From an uncultured Acetobacteraceae bacterium (lineage in GTDB: Bacteria; Pseudomonadota; Alphaproteobacteria; Acetobacterales; Acetobacteraceae): DNA of 51,014 bases. Both the position numbers and the translations under genes were made by a program. Under the pieces are notes generated by a model. The model ran no database searches, was not told the DNA's origin, and saw nothing but the letters and a program-made list of their open reading frames with translations. Of the stretch, positions 15,896 through 24,654 are shown one piece after another. The stretch covers positions 1 to 51,014 of the forward strand of contig CAITUP010000074.1 in NCBI GenBank assembly GCA_903895595.1. The letters are read 5' to 3'. Numbering within the stretch: the stretch's first letter is position 1; the number at the start of each line of letters is the position of its first letter.

Positions 15896-17125
15896 TTAAA
15901 CCACCCCCTCCGCCCGCAACGCCTCCACCCCGGCGGCATCCAACCCGAGCCAATCGCCCAGCACCTCGGCGGTGTTGGCGCCCAGCACCGGGGAGGCCTG
16001 CACCCGCGACGGCTTCCCATCCACACGCACCGGCCAGCCCGGCATTTTGAACGGCTTGTGCACCGGATGCACCATGGTCTGCATGATGCCGCGCTGCTCG
16101 AACGTCACGTCGTTCTGCAGTTCCATCGTATCCAGCACCGCGCCGGCCGGGATGCCGGCCTCACCCACCGCCTGCATCGCCGCGCGCTTGTCGCGGGTTT
16201 TGGTCCAGGCGGCGATGATCGCGTCCACTTCCGCTTCACGAGCAACGCGGTCGGCGGGCGTGGCATAGCGGGCGTCGCCGATCAGGTCCTCGCGGCCCAC
16301 CAGCTTCAACAACCGGTCCCAATGTTCCGGGTTGGCGCGCGAGGTCATAATAAACACGTAATCGTTCGGCCCTCCGGGCGCGCAGGGATACAGCCCCATC
16401 GGCGCGTTGTTCACACCCGGCACCTTCGACCCGCCGCGTTCGGCCGCCTTGCCGGTCAGGCCCTGGGTCGCGAAGTTGATGCGCATGTAGTGCATGATCG
16501 CGTCCTGCATCGCGACCTGGAGGCGGTGGCCCTCCCCGGTTTCACGCCGCTTATAAAGCGCGCCCAGGATGGTGATCGCCATCAGCATCCCGGTACCGGT
16601 GTCGCCGAGCGAGAAGCCGGGCCGGATCGGCGGGCCATCGGCCTCCCCGGTGACGCTGAACGTGCCGCCGGCGGCTTGTGCGATCATGTCGAACGCGAGG
16701 TTCTTCTCGAACGGGCTGCCTTCGCCGAACCCTTTGATCTGGGCATAGACGATGCCGGGGTTGATGGCTTTCACCACGTCGTAGCCCAGCCCCAGCCGCT
16801 CGATGGCACCCGGCGCGAAATTCTCGATCGTGACGTCGGCCTTGCGCAGCAGGTCCTTCACCAGTTCCAGTCCCTTGGGGGACTTCAGGTTGACGGTGAT
16901 GGAACGCTTGTTGGCGTTGAACACGTGGAAATAATACGGATCGTTGTCCGGCTGCCCCGGCCGCAGGCGGCGACCCGGGTCGCCCATGCGGGGGTTCTCG
17001 ATCTTCACCACATCGGCGCCCAGCCACGCCAACGCTTCCGTGCAGGACGGACCAGCCTCGAATTGGGTGAAATCGACGATTTTCACGCCGGAGAGGAATT
17101 TGAAATCGGCGACGATATCGGACAT
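15896..17125 (-). CDS. Class III (CaiB/BaiF, formyl-CoA transferase-like) CoA-transferase
   Basis: A 409-residue enzyme that moves CoA between carboxylic acids through an aspartyl-CoA thioester. The catalytic Asp175 lies in SLGDTGTGM; the N-terminal GVKIVDFTQFEAGPSCTEALAWLGADVVKIE block and GRRLR are standard. ATG 17125 chosen because GGGAG lies eight bases upstream; an in-frame ATG at 17140 is possible. Divergent from the MFS gene, with 139 bases between. Substrates may be formate/oxalate, carnitine or other acids; sequence alone does not tell. Confidence 0.9.
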   Translation of the reverse strand: MSDIVADFKFLSGVKIVDFTQFEAGPSCTEALAWLGADVVKIENPRMGDPGRRLRPGQPDNDPYYFHVFNANKRSITVNLKSPKGLELVKDLLRKADVTIENFAPGAIERLGLGYDVVKAINPGIVYAQIKGFGEGSPFEKNLAFDMIAQAAGGTFSVTGEADGPPIRPGFSLGDTGTGMLMAITILGALYKRRETGEGHRLQVAMQDAIMHYMRINFATQGLTGKAAERGGSKVPGVNNAPMGLYPCAPGGPNDYVFIMTSRANPEHWDRLLKLVGREDLIGDARYATPADRVAREAEVDAIIAAWTKTRDKRAAMQAVGEAGIPAGAVLDTMELQNDVTFEQRGIMQTMVHPVHKPFKMPGWPVRVDGKPSRVQASPVLGANTAEVLGDWLGLDAAGVEALRAEGVV

Positions 17126-17264
17126 GGCGCGTGCTCCCATAGGTTGACCCGATGTTGGCACAAAATGCTCGGTCCGGCCAAATGCTGGCGTGCCATGCGG
17201 ACGCTGCAATGGAGTGCGCGAGGATTGTCCTCTAAACGGGGCGGACGACGATAAGGATTCCCGC

Positions 17265-18554
17265 ATGACGCCGGTTCGGATAGCCAAATTTTTCGAGGGT
17301 CGGGTTCACTACGCCTGGATCGTGTTGGCCGTGGTGTTCACCTCGATGCTGGCCGGCGTGGCCGTGCGGGCGGCACCGGGGGTCATTATCCTACCGCTGC
17401 AACAGGCGTTCGGCTGGGACGTGAGCACGATCTCCGGCGCGATTTCAGTCAACATCATGCTGATGGGCGCGACCGCGCCGTTCGTCACCGGCTTGATGCA
17501 GGCCATCGGGTTGAAGCGCACCATGCTCGGGTGCCTGAGCATTCTGATGCTCGCGACCGGCCTGTCGTCGTTCATGACGGCGCCCTGGCAGCTGTATCTG
17601 ACCTGGGGCCTGATGGTCGGCATCGGATCGGGGGCCGGAGCCGTCGGTCTGGCCGGCGCGGTGGCCAACCGCTGGTTCGTGCGGCGGAACGGATTCGCGA
17701 CCGGGCTGCTGTTCGCCGCCAACGCGGCGGGGCAGCTGATTTTCCTGCCGCTGTTCGCGATGCTGGCGAACGACTACGGCTGGCGCGGCGTATCGATCGG
17801 CGTGACAGTGGCCATTGCCGCGGTGCTGCCGCTGGTGATGTGGCTGCTGCCGGAAAACCCGGCCGCGATCGGCACGACCGCGTTCGGTGCGAACCCCTCG
17901 GACGCCGTGCTGTCGCAGCGCTCCCCCGGCGGGAACATGTTCTCGGTCGCGTTCGGCGCGCTGCGACGGGCGTCGAAGTCGATGGATTTCTGGCTGCTGT
18001 GCCTGACGTTCGGCGTGTGCGGGCTGTCCACCAACGGCCTGATCAATACGCATATGATCGCGTACTGCGCCGATTTCAGCATCCCGACCGTGCAGGGTGC
18101 TTCGATCCTTGCCGTCATCGGGGCGTTCAGCCTTGTCGGGTCCGCGTGCTCGGGGTGGTTATGCGACCGCTACAGCCCTCGGGTGCTGCTGTTCTGGTAT
18201 TACGGGTTGCGCGGGCTGTCGCTGGTGGTGATCCCGTTCACGTCTTTCGACGGCGTCAGCCTGGGCGTGTTCGCCGTGTTCTACGGGCTCGACTGGGTGG
18301 CGACGGGGCCGGCGACCTTCGCGTTGACGAACGAAGTGTTCGGGCGGCGGGACGCGCCGGTGATCGTGTCTTGGATTTTCGCCTCCCACCAGGTCGGCGG
18401 TGCCATCGCCGCCTACGGGGCCGGCGCGGTGCGCAGCGTTTCCGGCAGCTACATGCTGGCGTTCCTGGCGAGCGGTGTGGCGTGCCTGTTGGCCTCCTTG
18501 CTGGTTCTGCGGATTACGCCGCGCGGTGCTCGGGTGGCTGTGGCGGCGGAGTAG
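17265..18554 (+). CDS. Major facilitator superfamily transporter
   Basis: A 429-residue, 12-segment membrane protein. The first helix (YAWIVLAVVFTSMLAGVAVRAAPGVIILPL) and the loop 2-3 signature are those of the monocarboxylate/oxalate-formate-antiporter-like branch. The sequence WLCDRYSPRVLLF is the second-half equivalent of the GxxxDRxGRR motif. ATG 17265 with AAGGA seven bases upstream. Next to a CoA-transferase gene transcribed the other way, so it may bring in an organic acid, but this is inference. Confidence 0.88.
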   Translation: MTPVRIAKFFEGRVHYAWIVLAVVFTSMLAGVAVRAAPGVIILPLQQAFGWDVSTISGAISVNIMLMGATAPFVTGLMQAIGLKRTMLGCLSILMLATGLSSFMTAPWQLYLTWGLMVGIGSGAGAVGLAGAVANRWFVRRNGFATGLLFAANAAGQLIFLPLFAMLANDYGWRGVSIGVTVAIAAVLPLVMWLLPENPAAIGTTAFGANPSDAVLSQRSPGGNMFSVAFGALRRASKSMDFWLLCLTFGVCGLSTNGLINTHMIAYCADFSIPTVQGASILAVIGAFSLVGSACSGWLCDRYSPRVLLFWYYGLRGLSLVVIPFTSFDGVSLGVFAVFYGLDWVATGPATFALTNEVFGRRDAPVIVSWIFASHQVGGAIAAYGAGAVRSVSGSYMLAFLASGVACLLASLLVLRITPRGARVAVAAE

Positions 18555-18621
18555 CGGGCACGTCCCTCGCGTTTGGCAGCGGGGGTTCGACTTGCGCGCC
18601 AAGCCCCGGCCCCTTTCGTCC

Positions 18622-18643
18622 TCCTCGGGCTACGCCCCGAGGA
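18622..18643 (+). terminator. Hairpin downstream of MFS gene
   Basis: TCCTCGGG and CCCGAGGA pair around six bases, 68 bases after the MFS stop. No T-tract. The remainder of 18555-18841 shows no supported gene. Confidence 0.35.
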
Positions 18644-18841
18644 TCGCCAACGGCACCCAATTGCCGTGGTCCTGCGTGGGTGGAAACAAAGGGTTTTATC
18701 GCCGATGAACGCGGGTGAATGCCGGCTTCATGGGCGGGACCGAATGACGGTGGGCTTTCGGCACTTCGCCCCAAGTCCGCCATCCACGAAAAGAAGACGC
18801 GCTTCCGCGACCGATGCGGACTGCGTTCCAAGCCGCTCGGG

Positions 18842-20253
18842 TTAACGCGCCTCGTGACATTGAGGTTCCGGCATGCGGTCGCCGTAGAGCCATGCCGCAC
18901 GCATCGTGACGCTGGCGGGCACGGGGAACCAATAGCTCCGGCTGTTGAAATAGAGCAGCGCCTGCCCACCGACGACGAGCTGAAACACAACGACCAACAC
19001 GAAGCGTAGACGCGTCAGCCACACAACGAACCGCAATTTACGCTCGGCGGCCGCGACCAGACCGGCGTCGGATTGCTTTACGCCCTCTTCATATTCGATG
19101 TTGATCCAATCCAACAAAAACACCGCACCAACGGTGAGTCCGGCGGACACGACGCTCAGCGCCTGCCAGGGTGGGGTCTTCCAATCGACCACGAACAGGA
19201 TGCCGAGCGGTGTGAGCAGCGGGTTCTCACGCAGGAACGCCTCGGTCAGAAATCGGTTCGAGGCCAGGAACAGCACCAAAGTCAAAAGTGCCAAGCCGAT
19301 GCTTGTGCGGCCCCACAGGCTGTGAAGGGTTTGGCGGTGGAGATTTTCTGGTTTTTGACCCGCGGCAACGGGCCCCCGAGATAGGCCAACGGCCACCAGA
19401 ACCAAGCCGTGGATTTAAGGGTGACACGGTAGAGCCAGGCGGGGAGGAAAAGGATCAGGCCAGGCAGAGGGATAACGACGATGCCTATGATTCGCATGTC
19501 TGAATCGGAAGATTTGGCGTGACCCTTTAATAGGTCGATCAGACCGGGTAAGGTGAAATCTCCAGGAGGCAGACCGGGAATCAACTCGGGTATCTGCTAT
19601 GGGGATGTGCAGAGGACCAATCGCCGGAAATTACGCGGCAGAAGACGGAATCCAGCGACGATATGGCAGCTCGTCGCTGCCATCCGAATGGCGAGGCTGA
19701 CGAGCCAGACGCTCACGCCCATGCCGATAACGAACGGAATGAATACTATTAATGCGATAGCGCCGGCTGCGGCTGCGGCTGCAGCGCCGGCTACGACCAT
19801 CGCCCCGTATCCCACGAGCATACCGTCCAGAAAGGCCTGCCACCCAACCGCTTCCGCCAGAAACTGCACCGATGCGCCATAGGCGAATGCGACGCCGAGC
19901 AGTGTCGCGGCACCGCCAATCAACCATACCCAAAGCCGTTCCGGGGACGACAGGGCGGCGTACGCGCGATCATCGTCCCAAGCCCTCGCCTGCCACGCCA
20001 AAAACCAACGCACCCCGAGCGTCACCGACTCCTCGGATCGCAACAACACCAACGGCGCTACCAGGAGACTAATCGTCATTGGCAGCCAGATGTCGAAATA
20101 CAATGCGGCGATCCAGTAACCCGCCACCGCCACCACCGTTTCGACAACCGCCATGACCGACAGCACGTCGTTATCGATGCTCCCCCGTGTCGACCACCAG
20201 CACCATTTCGGCTGCGGATTGCTTTGTTGCTCGGACAATCGTCGGCCTTTCAT
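18842..20253 (-). pseudogene. Broken multi-pass membrane protein gene (one nonsense, one frameshift)
   Basis: Three open segments read as one protein of about 470 residues. Segment 1 (20253-19600) begins MKGRRLSEQQ and has several membrane helices (DIWLPMTISLLVAPLVLL, LVGYGAMVVAGAAAAAAAG). It ends at an in-frame TAG (19597-19599); the same frame continues through QIPELIPGLPPGDFTLPGL and RIIGIVVIPLPGLILFLPAW to about 19352. A one-base loss near 19347-19356 (AAAAACC run on the coding strand) then moves the frame to ENLHRQTLHSLWGRTSIGLALL, which runs to 18842. The family is unrecognised. Either a true pseudogene or sequencing errors; both lesions together favour decay. Start position is uncertain. 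Confidence 0.7.
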
Positions 20254-20337
20254 GCTCGGGGGGCTCGGATGGCAAGCATTGTGCCGCTTGCGGTGCGCCA
20301 ATCAAGCCCGCGCATGCCGGGTGGGGGACGCTAGGCG

Positions 20338-20769
20338 TCAGTCCTCAGCCAATAACTCGTCCAACGTCACCGGACACACCGCCGGTACCGGCAACGGCGC
20401 CTGCCCATCGATCGTCCGAGGCAGGCCCCGCAACGCCTGCCGATAAAGCCCCGGGATATCCAATCGTTGCCGCATGGAAGGCACGAACCGCCGCCGCGCA
20501 CTGTCTCGGAACACCAGTGTCTCCGCTTCCCAGTGCGGCACTTCCGGCGATTGCGGCCAAGCGGCCACCTTCAACATATGGATCATCGCCTGCACAATAA
20601 GCGACTCGACCGCATGGCGTTGCTCGCTTCCCACGCTCTCGATCTCCTCGGCGATATTGGTCCAATCCAGGTCCCGATCGTTGACCAGCATGCCGAGCGC
20701 GCGGCGGCGCAGCAGGTCGGCCTGCTGTTCGGACCAAAGGACGACATCGGTGTCGTAGAGATCGCTCAT
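20338..20769 (-). CDS. DUF29 family protein
   Basis: A 143-residue protein: LYDTDVVLWSEQQADLLRR, then DLDWTNIAEEIESVGSEQRHAVES and LIVQAMIHMLKVAAWPQ match the DUF29 helical domain seen in cyanobacteria and alphaproteobacteria. Function is unknown. ATG 20769; transcribed toward the broken membrane-protein gene, divergent from the SBP gene. Confidence 0.85.
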   Translation of the reverse strand: MSDLYDTDVVLWSEQQADLLRRRALGMLVNDRDLDWTNIAEEIESVGSEQRHAVESLIVQAMIHMLKVAAWPQSPEVPHWEAETLVFRDSARRRFVPSMRQRLDIPGLYRQALRGLPRTIDGQAPLPVPAVCPVTLDELLAED

Positions 20770-20886
20770 GGCTACACCTCGCGCCGATTTCTATAGTCCA
20801 TCCACGGCGCCGGTCGCAACAACACCAAGCAGTAGCCACCCACCCAAACGTCGGCTAGCGTCCTCCCAACAGGGAGGAAATCGCGC

Positions 20887-22422
20887 ATGAAAAAAATCGC
20901 GCTGCTGCTGGCCATGCTGGCGTCCGTTACCTCTGCCCGCGCGGCGGAACCGGACCCAGCCGCCACGCTGACGTATTTCGACGCCGCGACCAACGCGACG
21001 CTCGACCCCATCGAGCCGCAAAGCAACAGCAGCGTCTCGCAAGCGGCCTTGCTCGCGATCTACGACCCGCTGATCAAACTGTCCGACACCGGGGAGCCTC
21101 AACCCGGTCTGGCGCTGTCCTGGTCCTTCAACCCCGATTCGACCGTCTTCACCCTGGTCTTACGTCCGAACGTCGTCTTCCAGGACGACGCCAAGCTGGA
21201 TGCCGACGCGGTGGTGAAAAACCTGCGGCGGTCGATCGCGTTGGGTGGCCGCGCCGGCGCCTCCACCCAGGAACTCACCGGCAAGCTGGCGTCGGTGGAG
21301 GCCCGCGGCACCGATACCGTCGTCCTGACGCTGAAGGAACCGAATGGCCAAATCCCGTTCCTGCTGGCGATGCAACCGGGCATGATGATCAGCCCCAATT
21401 CGCTGACCGGGGACGCGTTCGGCGGCACCCTGAAACCCATCGGCGCCGGCCCCTACAAGGTCCGCCAGTTCGAGGCCGCGGTCCGCACCGTCATGGATCG
21501 TTTCGACGGTTATTGGGGCGGCACCGCCGGACGGCCCGCATCGTTCGAGCAACGTTACGTCCCCGACGCCCGCGCGCGCCTGAACGCGGTTCGGTCCGGT
21601 CAGGCAACCCTGGTGCTGCTCGACAACCGCCAGATCGATGAGGCCAAAGCCGCTGGCCTGACCGTCCAGGTCAACGACCGCAACACCATTACGGATTTAT
21701 ATGTAAACGCCCACCGCGCGGCGACCGGCAATCTGAAAGTGCGCCAAGCCCTGATGCTCGCCATCGACCGTCCCGCCCTGGCCGAAGCGCTCGGCGGCGG
21801 CGTTTCCGTCCCGACGGTGCAATTATTTGCGCCGTTCTCCCCCATGTTCGACCCCGCCCTGGAAAAACGTTTCCCCTACGATCCCGTCAAGGCGCGGCAA
21901 TTGCTGAAAGAGGCCGGGTTTCCCGACGGCGTCGACATCAACTGGCTGATGTCCAACACCAGCGAAACACGGCTGGTCGCGGAAGCGATGCAGGCGATGG
22001 TGGCGGAGTCAGGGATTCGCATGAAATTCGATGTCGTCGATATCTCCCAATACGTCTTGTTCCGCCGTCCGCCGGGACGCGGCGATATTTACCTCGGGCG
22101 ATGGGGCGGGCGTGCCGATCCGTTGCAGGTGTTTCAGGAAGTCGCCAGTTCGGATGGATCGGTAAACGCCGGCGGCGCGGCGGTGCCGGAGATCGACGCG
22201 CTGATCGCGAAGGCCCGAGCGATGCGACTGGACGATCCGGCGCGGCAGGCGATTTTGCGGGAATTGAACCGGCTGACCACCGAACAGGTGTCGCATATCG
22301 CGCTGATGACCCGGCCGAACGTCTATGCGTTCAAGCCGGGCTGTGTGCTGAATTTGACCTCGTATTTGAATACCGGCAGCGACCGGTTCAACGACGTGAA
22401 GGTCGCGAAAGGATGTAAATAG
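20887..22422 (+). CDS. ABC transporter substrate-binding protein, family 5 (peptide/nickel type)
   Basis: A 511-residue periplasmic binding protein. Signal peptide residues 1-20 (KKIALLLAMLASVTSARA then AEP). SBP_bac_5 features: LIKLSDTGEPQPGLALSW, VVFQDDAKLDADAVVKNLRR, GAGPYKVRQFE, and VRQALMLAIDRPALAEALGGG. It normally works with two permeases and ATPases, none of which is in the neighbourhood, so it is an orphan binding protein here. ATG 20887 has AGGGAGGAAATC just upstream. Converges with the M20 gene, only 6 bases apart. Ligand cannot be predicted. Confidence 0.9.
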   Translation: MKKIALLLAMLASVTSARAAEPDPAATLTYFDAATNATLDPIEPQSNSSVSQAALLAIYDPLIKLSDTGEPQPGLALSWSFNPDSTVFTLVLRPNVVFQDDAKLDADAVVKNLRRSIALGGRAGASTQELTGKLASVEARGTDTVVLTLKEPNGQIPFLLAMQPGMMISPNSLTGDAFGGTLKPIGAGPYKVRQFEAAVRTVMDRFDGYWGGTAGRPASFEQRYVPDARARLNAVRSGQATLVLLDNRQIDEAKAAGLTVQVNDRNTITDLYVNAHRAATGNLKVRQALMLAIDRPALAEALGGGVSVPTVQLFAPFSPMFDPALEKRFPYDPVKARQLLKEAGFPDGVDINWLMSNTSETRLVAEAMQAMVAESGIRMKFDVVDISQYVLFRRPPGRGDIYLGRWGGRADPLQVFQEVASSDGSVNAGGAAVPEIDALIAKARAMRLDDPARQAILRELNRLTTEQVSHIALMTRPNVYAFKPGCVLNLTSYLNTGSDRFNDVKVAKGCK

Positions 22423-22428
22423 CGCCCC

Positions 22429-23847
22429 TTAAGCCGACATCTGAATCGGCGGCTCCACATCGTCCGGAATCGGGCACACATACGGCGTCCGAGCGACCCG
22501 CGCCCGATGATCCGCCTTCGCGCGGGCGATCAGGGTTTCGTCGTGCAGGACATCCAGCGCCGTGCCGGCCATGACTTTCGCGACATGGACCATGCCTTTA
22601 TGCGCCGCCGGCAGTTTGCCTTGTGCCGTCAGCTGCCAGGAATGGCCGGGCGTGCCGATGGCGTACACCGAACCCCGGGCCTGCACGGTCGGCACCGCCC
22701 AGCTCACGTCGCCCACGTCGGTGGAACCCATCATCGGCGCGGTTTTGGCGTCCAGCGGCACGATGGTGTCGCACAACGTCGTGCCGGGCGCATACGGCAT
22801 GCCGGCGCGGCGGTAGGAGCTTTCGATATCCTCCTCCGACAACGTCGCCTGAAATTTGGCGGCCGTCGCGCGATCGGAATCGTCGTACGGCGGCGCACCC
22901 AGGCGGGACAAATTGTCGTGCAACGCCTTCTCCAGCGGCGTGTTGCCCAACAGGTTCGATACCGCGGAGATCACCTTGGTCTCGACGGTCGTTTCCGTCA
23001 TCAGCGCCGCGCCATCGGCGATTTTCCGCACCCGGCCGATCAGCTGATTCAATTCCGGCAGGTTCCGCGCGCGGATCAGATACCGCACCTTCGCGAACGC
23101 CTGCACGACGTTCGGCGCGATGCCGCCAGCGTCCAGGATCGCGCTGTGAACCCGCGCGTCCGAGGGCATATGCTCGCGCATGTAGTTCACGCCGACGCTC
23201 ATCAGTTCGACGGCGTCCAGCGCGCTGCGCCCCAGATGCGGCGACGCGGCGGCATGCGAGGCTCGGCCCGTGAACGAGAAATCGATGCGGGTGTTAGCGA
23301 GCGACATCGGCTCCCAAACCCCGGAAAACGATGACGGATGCCAGGAAATCGCGATATCGACATCGTCGAACACGCCGGCGCGGACCATGAAGCCTTTTGC
23401 GGCGCCGCCTTCCTCGGCCGGGCAGCCGTAATAGCGGACTCGCCCTTTCAGGCCGTTTTCGGCGAGGTATTCCTTCACCGCCGTTGCCGCGAGCAACGAC
23501 GCCGACCCCAGCAAATTATGTCCGCAGCCATGGCCGTAACCGGGTCCCGGCAAAGGCCGCTGTTCGGCCACACCGGCTTCCTGCGACAGGCCAGGCAATG
23601 CGTCGTACTCGCCCAGAATGGCGATCACCGGGCCGTCCTCCCCGGCCTCGCCCATGACGGCGGTCGGGATGCCGGCGACATTCTCCGTCACCTTGAAACC
23701 CTGCGCGTTCAGCATCGCCGTGTGCTCGGCGCAGGACTGGAATTCGCCGTAGCAGAGTTCCGGGGTGCCCCAGACGCGGTCGGACAGAGCGATGAACTCT
23801 TCCTGATGGGCGTCGATCCGGCGCCAGATTTCCTCGGTGTTTTGCAT
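22429..23847 (-). CDS. M20 family amidohydrolase, AbgB-like
   Basis: A 472-residue zinc amidohydrolase close in length to E. coli AbgB (p-aminobenzoyl-glutamate hydrolase subunit B, 481). Visible: GEYDALPGL with its metal Asp, GPGYGHGCGHNLLG with the metal Cys/His, CPAEEGGAAKGFM, and the dimerisation-domain GRASHAAASPHLGRSALDAVELM. ATG 23847 chosen; the open frame continues upstream through the tag gene. It begins 14 bases after the tag stop, likely co-transcribed. No AbgA or AbgT partner present, so the substrate may be another N-acyl amino acid. Confidence 0.88.
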   Translation of the reverse strand: MQNTEEIWRRIDAHQEEFIALSDRVWGTPELCYGEFQSCAEHTAMLNAQGFKVTENVAGIPTAVMGEAGEDGPVIAILGEYDALPGLSQEAGVAEQRPLPGPGYGHGCGHNLLGSASLLAATAVKEYLAENGLKGRVRYYGCPAEEGGAAKGFMVRAGVFDDVDIAISWHPSSFSGVWEPMSLANTRIDFSFTGRASHAAASPHLGRSALDAVELMSVGVNYMREHMPSDARVHSAILDAGGIAPNVVQAFAKVRYLIRARNLPELNQLIGRVRKIADGAALMTETTVETKVISAVSNLLGNTPLEKALHDNLSRLGAPPYDDSDRATAAKFQATLSEEDIESSYRRAGMPYAPGTTLCDTIVPLDAKTAPMMGSTDVGDVSWAVPTVQARGSVYAIGTPGHSWQLTAQGKLPAAHKGMVHVAKVMAGTALDVLHDETLIARAKADHRARVARTPYVCPIPDDVEPPIQMSA

Positions 23848-23861
23848 GGCTCGGGCTCCGA

Positions 23862-24419
23862 TTAGGGACGGTGACAGAAGCAGGTGGTCAGGTGGTCGTC
23901 GACCATGCCGGTCGCCTGCATGAAGGCATAGCATATGGTGGAACCGACAAAACGGAAGCCTGCTTTGCGCAGGGTTTTGCTCATGCGGTCGGATTCCGGC
24001 GTAGTGGCGGGGACTTCGGATGGGTTGGCCCAGCGGTTCCGCACCGGGGTGACCATCGACCACAGCAACCCATCCAGACTACCGGCGATCGCCAGCGCCG
24101 CCTTCGCGTTCTCGCGCACCGAATAGATCTTCAACCGGTTGCGGATCAGCCCTGACCCGGCGATCAACGCTTCCAGTTCCGCGTCCGTCATCGCCGCCAC
24201 GCGGGGAATGTCGAACCCATGATACGCCTCCCGATACGCATCGCGGCGCATCAGCACCGTGCGCCATGACAGGCCGGCCTGGGCGCCCTCCAGCGTCAGC
24301 ATCTCGAACAACTTCGTATCGTCGTGTTCGGGCACGCCCCATTCGGTGTCGTGATACGCCTGCATCGTGGGGTCGTTGGCGGTGGCCCAGGCACAGCGCG
24401 GAAGGGTTGGGTCGATCAT
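23862..24419 (-). CDS. tag: DNA-3-methyladenine glycosylase I
   Basis: A 185-residue base-excision repair enzyme removing 3-methyladenine. The HhH-type fold is shown by the zinc ligands Cys9, His23, His176 and Cys180, the pocket Glu43 in LEGAQAGLSW, and YHDTEWGVP and ICYAFMQATGMVDDH. ATG 24419 starts the conserved core (MIDPTLPRCAWA); the open frame extends 18 codons upstream into a hairpin and is not used. Followed on the same strand by the M20 gene. Confidence 0.95.
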   Translation of the reverse strand: MIDPTLPRCAWATANDPTMQAYHDTEWGVPEHDDTKLFEMLTLEGAQAGLSWRTVLMRRDAYREAYHGFDIPRVAAMTDAELEALIAGSGLIRNRLKIYSVRENAKAALAIAGSLDGLLWSMVTPVRNRWANPSEVPATTPESDRMSKTLRKAGFRFVGSTICYAFMQATGMVDDHLTTCFCHRP

Positions 24420-24441
24420 GCGGTTACCGTTGAAACAAAGC

Positions 24442-24467
24442 GGGCTTCGGAGTTGCCCCCGAAGCCC
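24442..24467 (-). terminator. Terminator-like hairpin after 21-codon ORF
   Basis: On the minus strand GGGCTTCGG and CCGAAGCCC (9 bp) pair around eight bases and are followed by GCTTTGTTT. It lies 40 bases after the mini-ORF stop and 22 bases before the tag start, so it could end the short transcript or attenuate tag. Confidence 0.65.
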
Positions 24468-24506
24468 TGGCATTGTTTTGACTGTCCGTTTCCGGACCGG
24501 AGTAAT

Positions 24507-24572
24507 CTATGCCGCCGCGTCCGCGCCGGCAATCCGAGCCTCGGTGTGGGAAGCCAAGGAACAATGAGACAC
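24507..24572 (-). CDS. 21-codon ORF with full-length Shine-Dalgarno sequence
   Basis: From GTG 24572 a frame of 21 codons (MSHCSLASHTEARIAG, then an Ala-rich end) stops at TAG 24507. It is preceded directly by AAAGGAGGTGATCC (24574-24587), complementary to the whole 16S rRNA 3' tail, only one or two bases from the start codon. That is closer than optimal. The peptide is not recognised. It sits in a 235-base gap between the PEP-synthase regulator and tag, ahead of a terminator-like hairpin, so it may be a leader peptide or a small RNA. Evidence is the site plus position; codon bias cannot be judged at this length. Confidence 0.45.
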   Translation of the reverse strand: MSHCSLASHTEARIAGADAAA

Positions 24573-24654
24573 TGGATCACCTCCTTTCGGTTGATTGAAG
24601 ACAAACGGAGTGTGACGTGCCTTTCCGCGCCGATGCAAGCGATTCCCGCACGAT

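Noticed and set aside
24571-24589. Fragment resembling the 3' end of 16S rRNA (CTGGATCACCTCCTTTC)
   Set aside because: Only this stretch matches; no further rRNA sequence on either side. It is better read on the other strand as an over-long Shine-Dalgarno.
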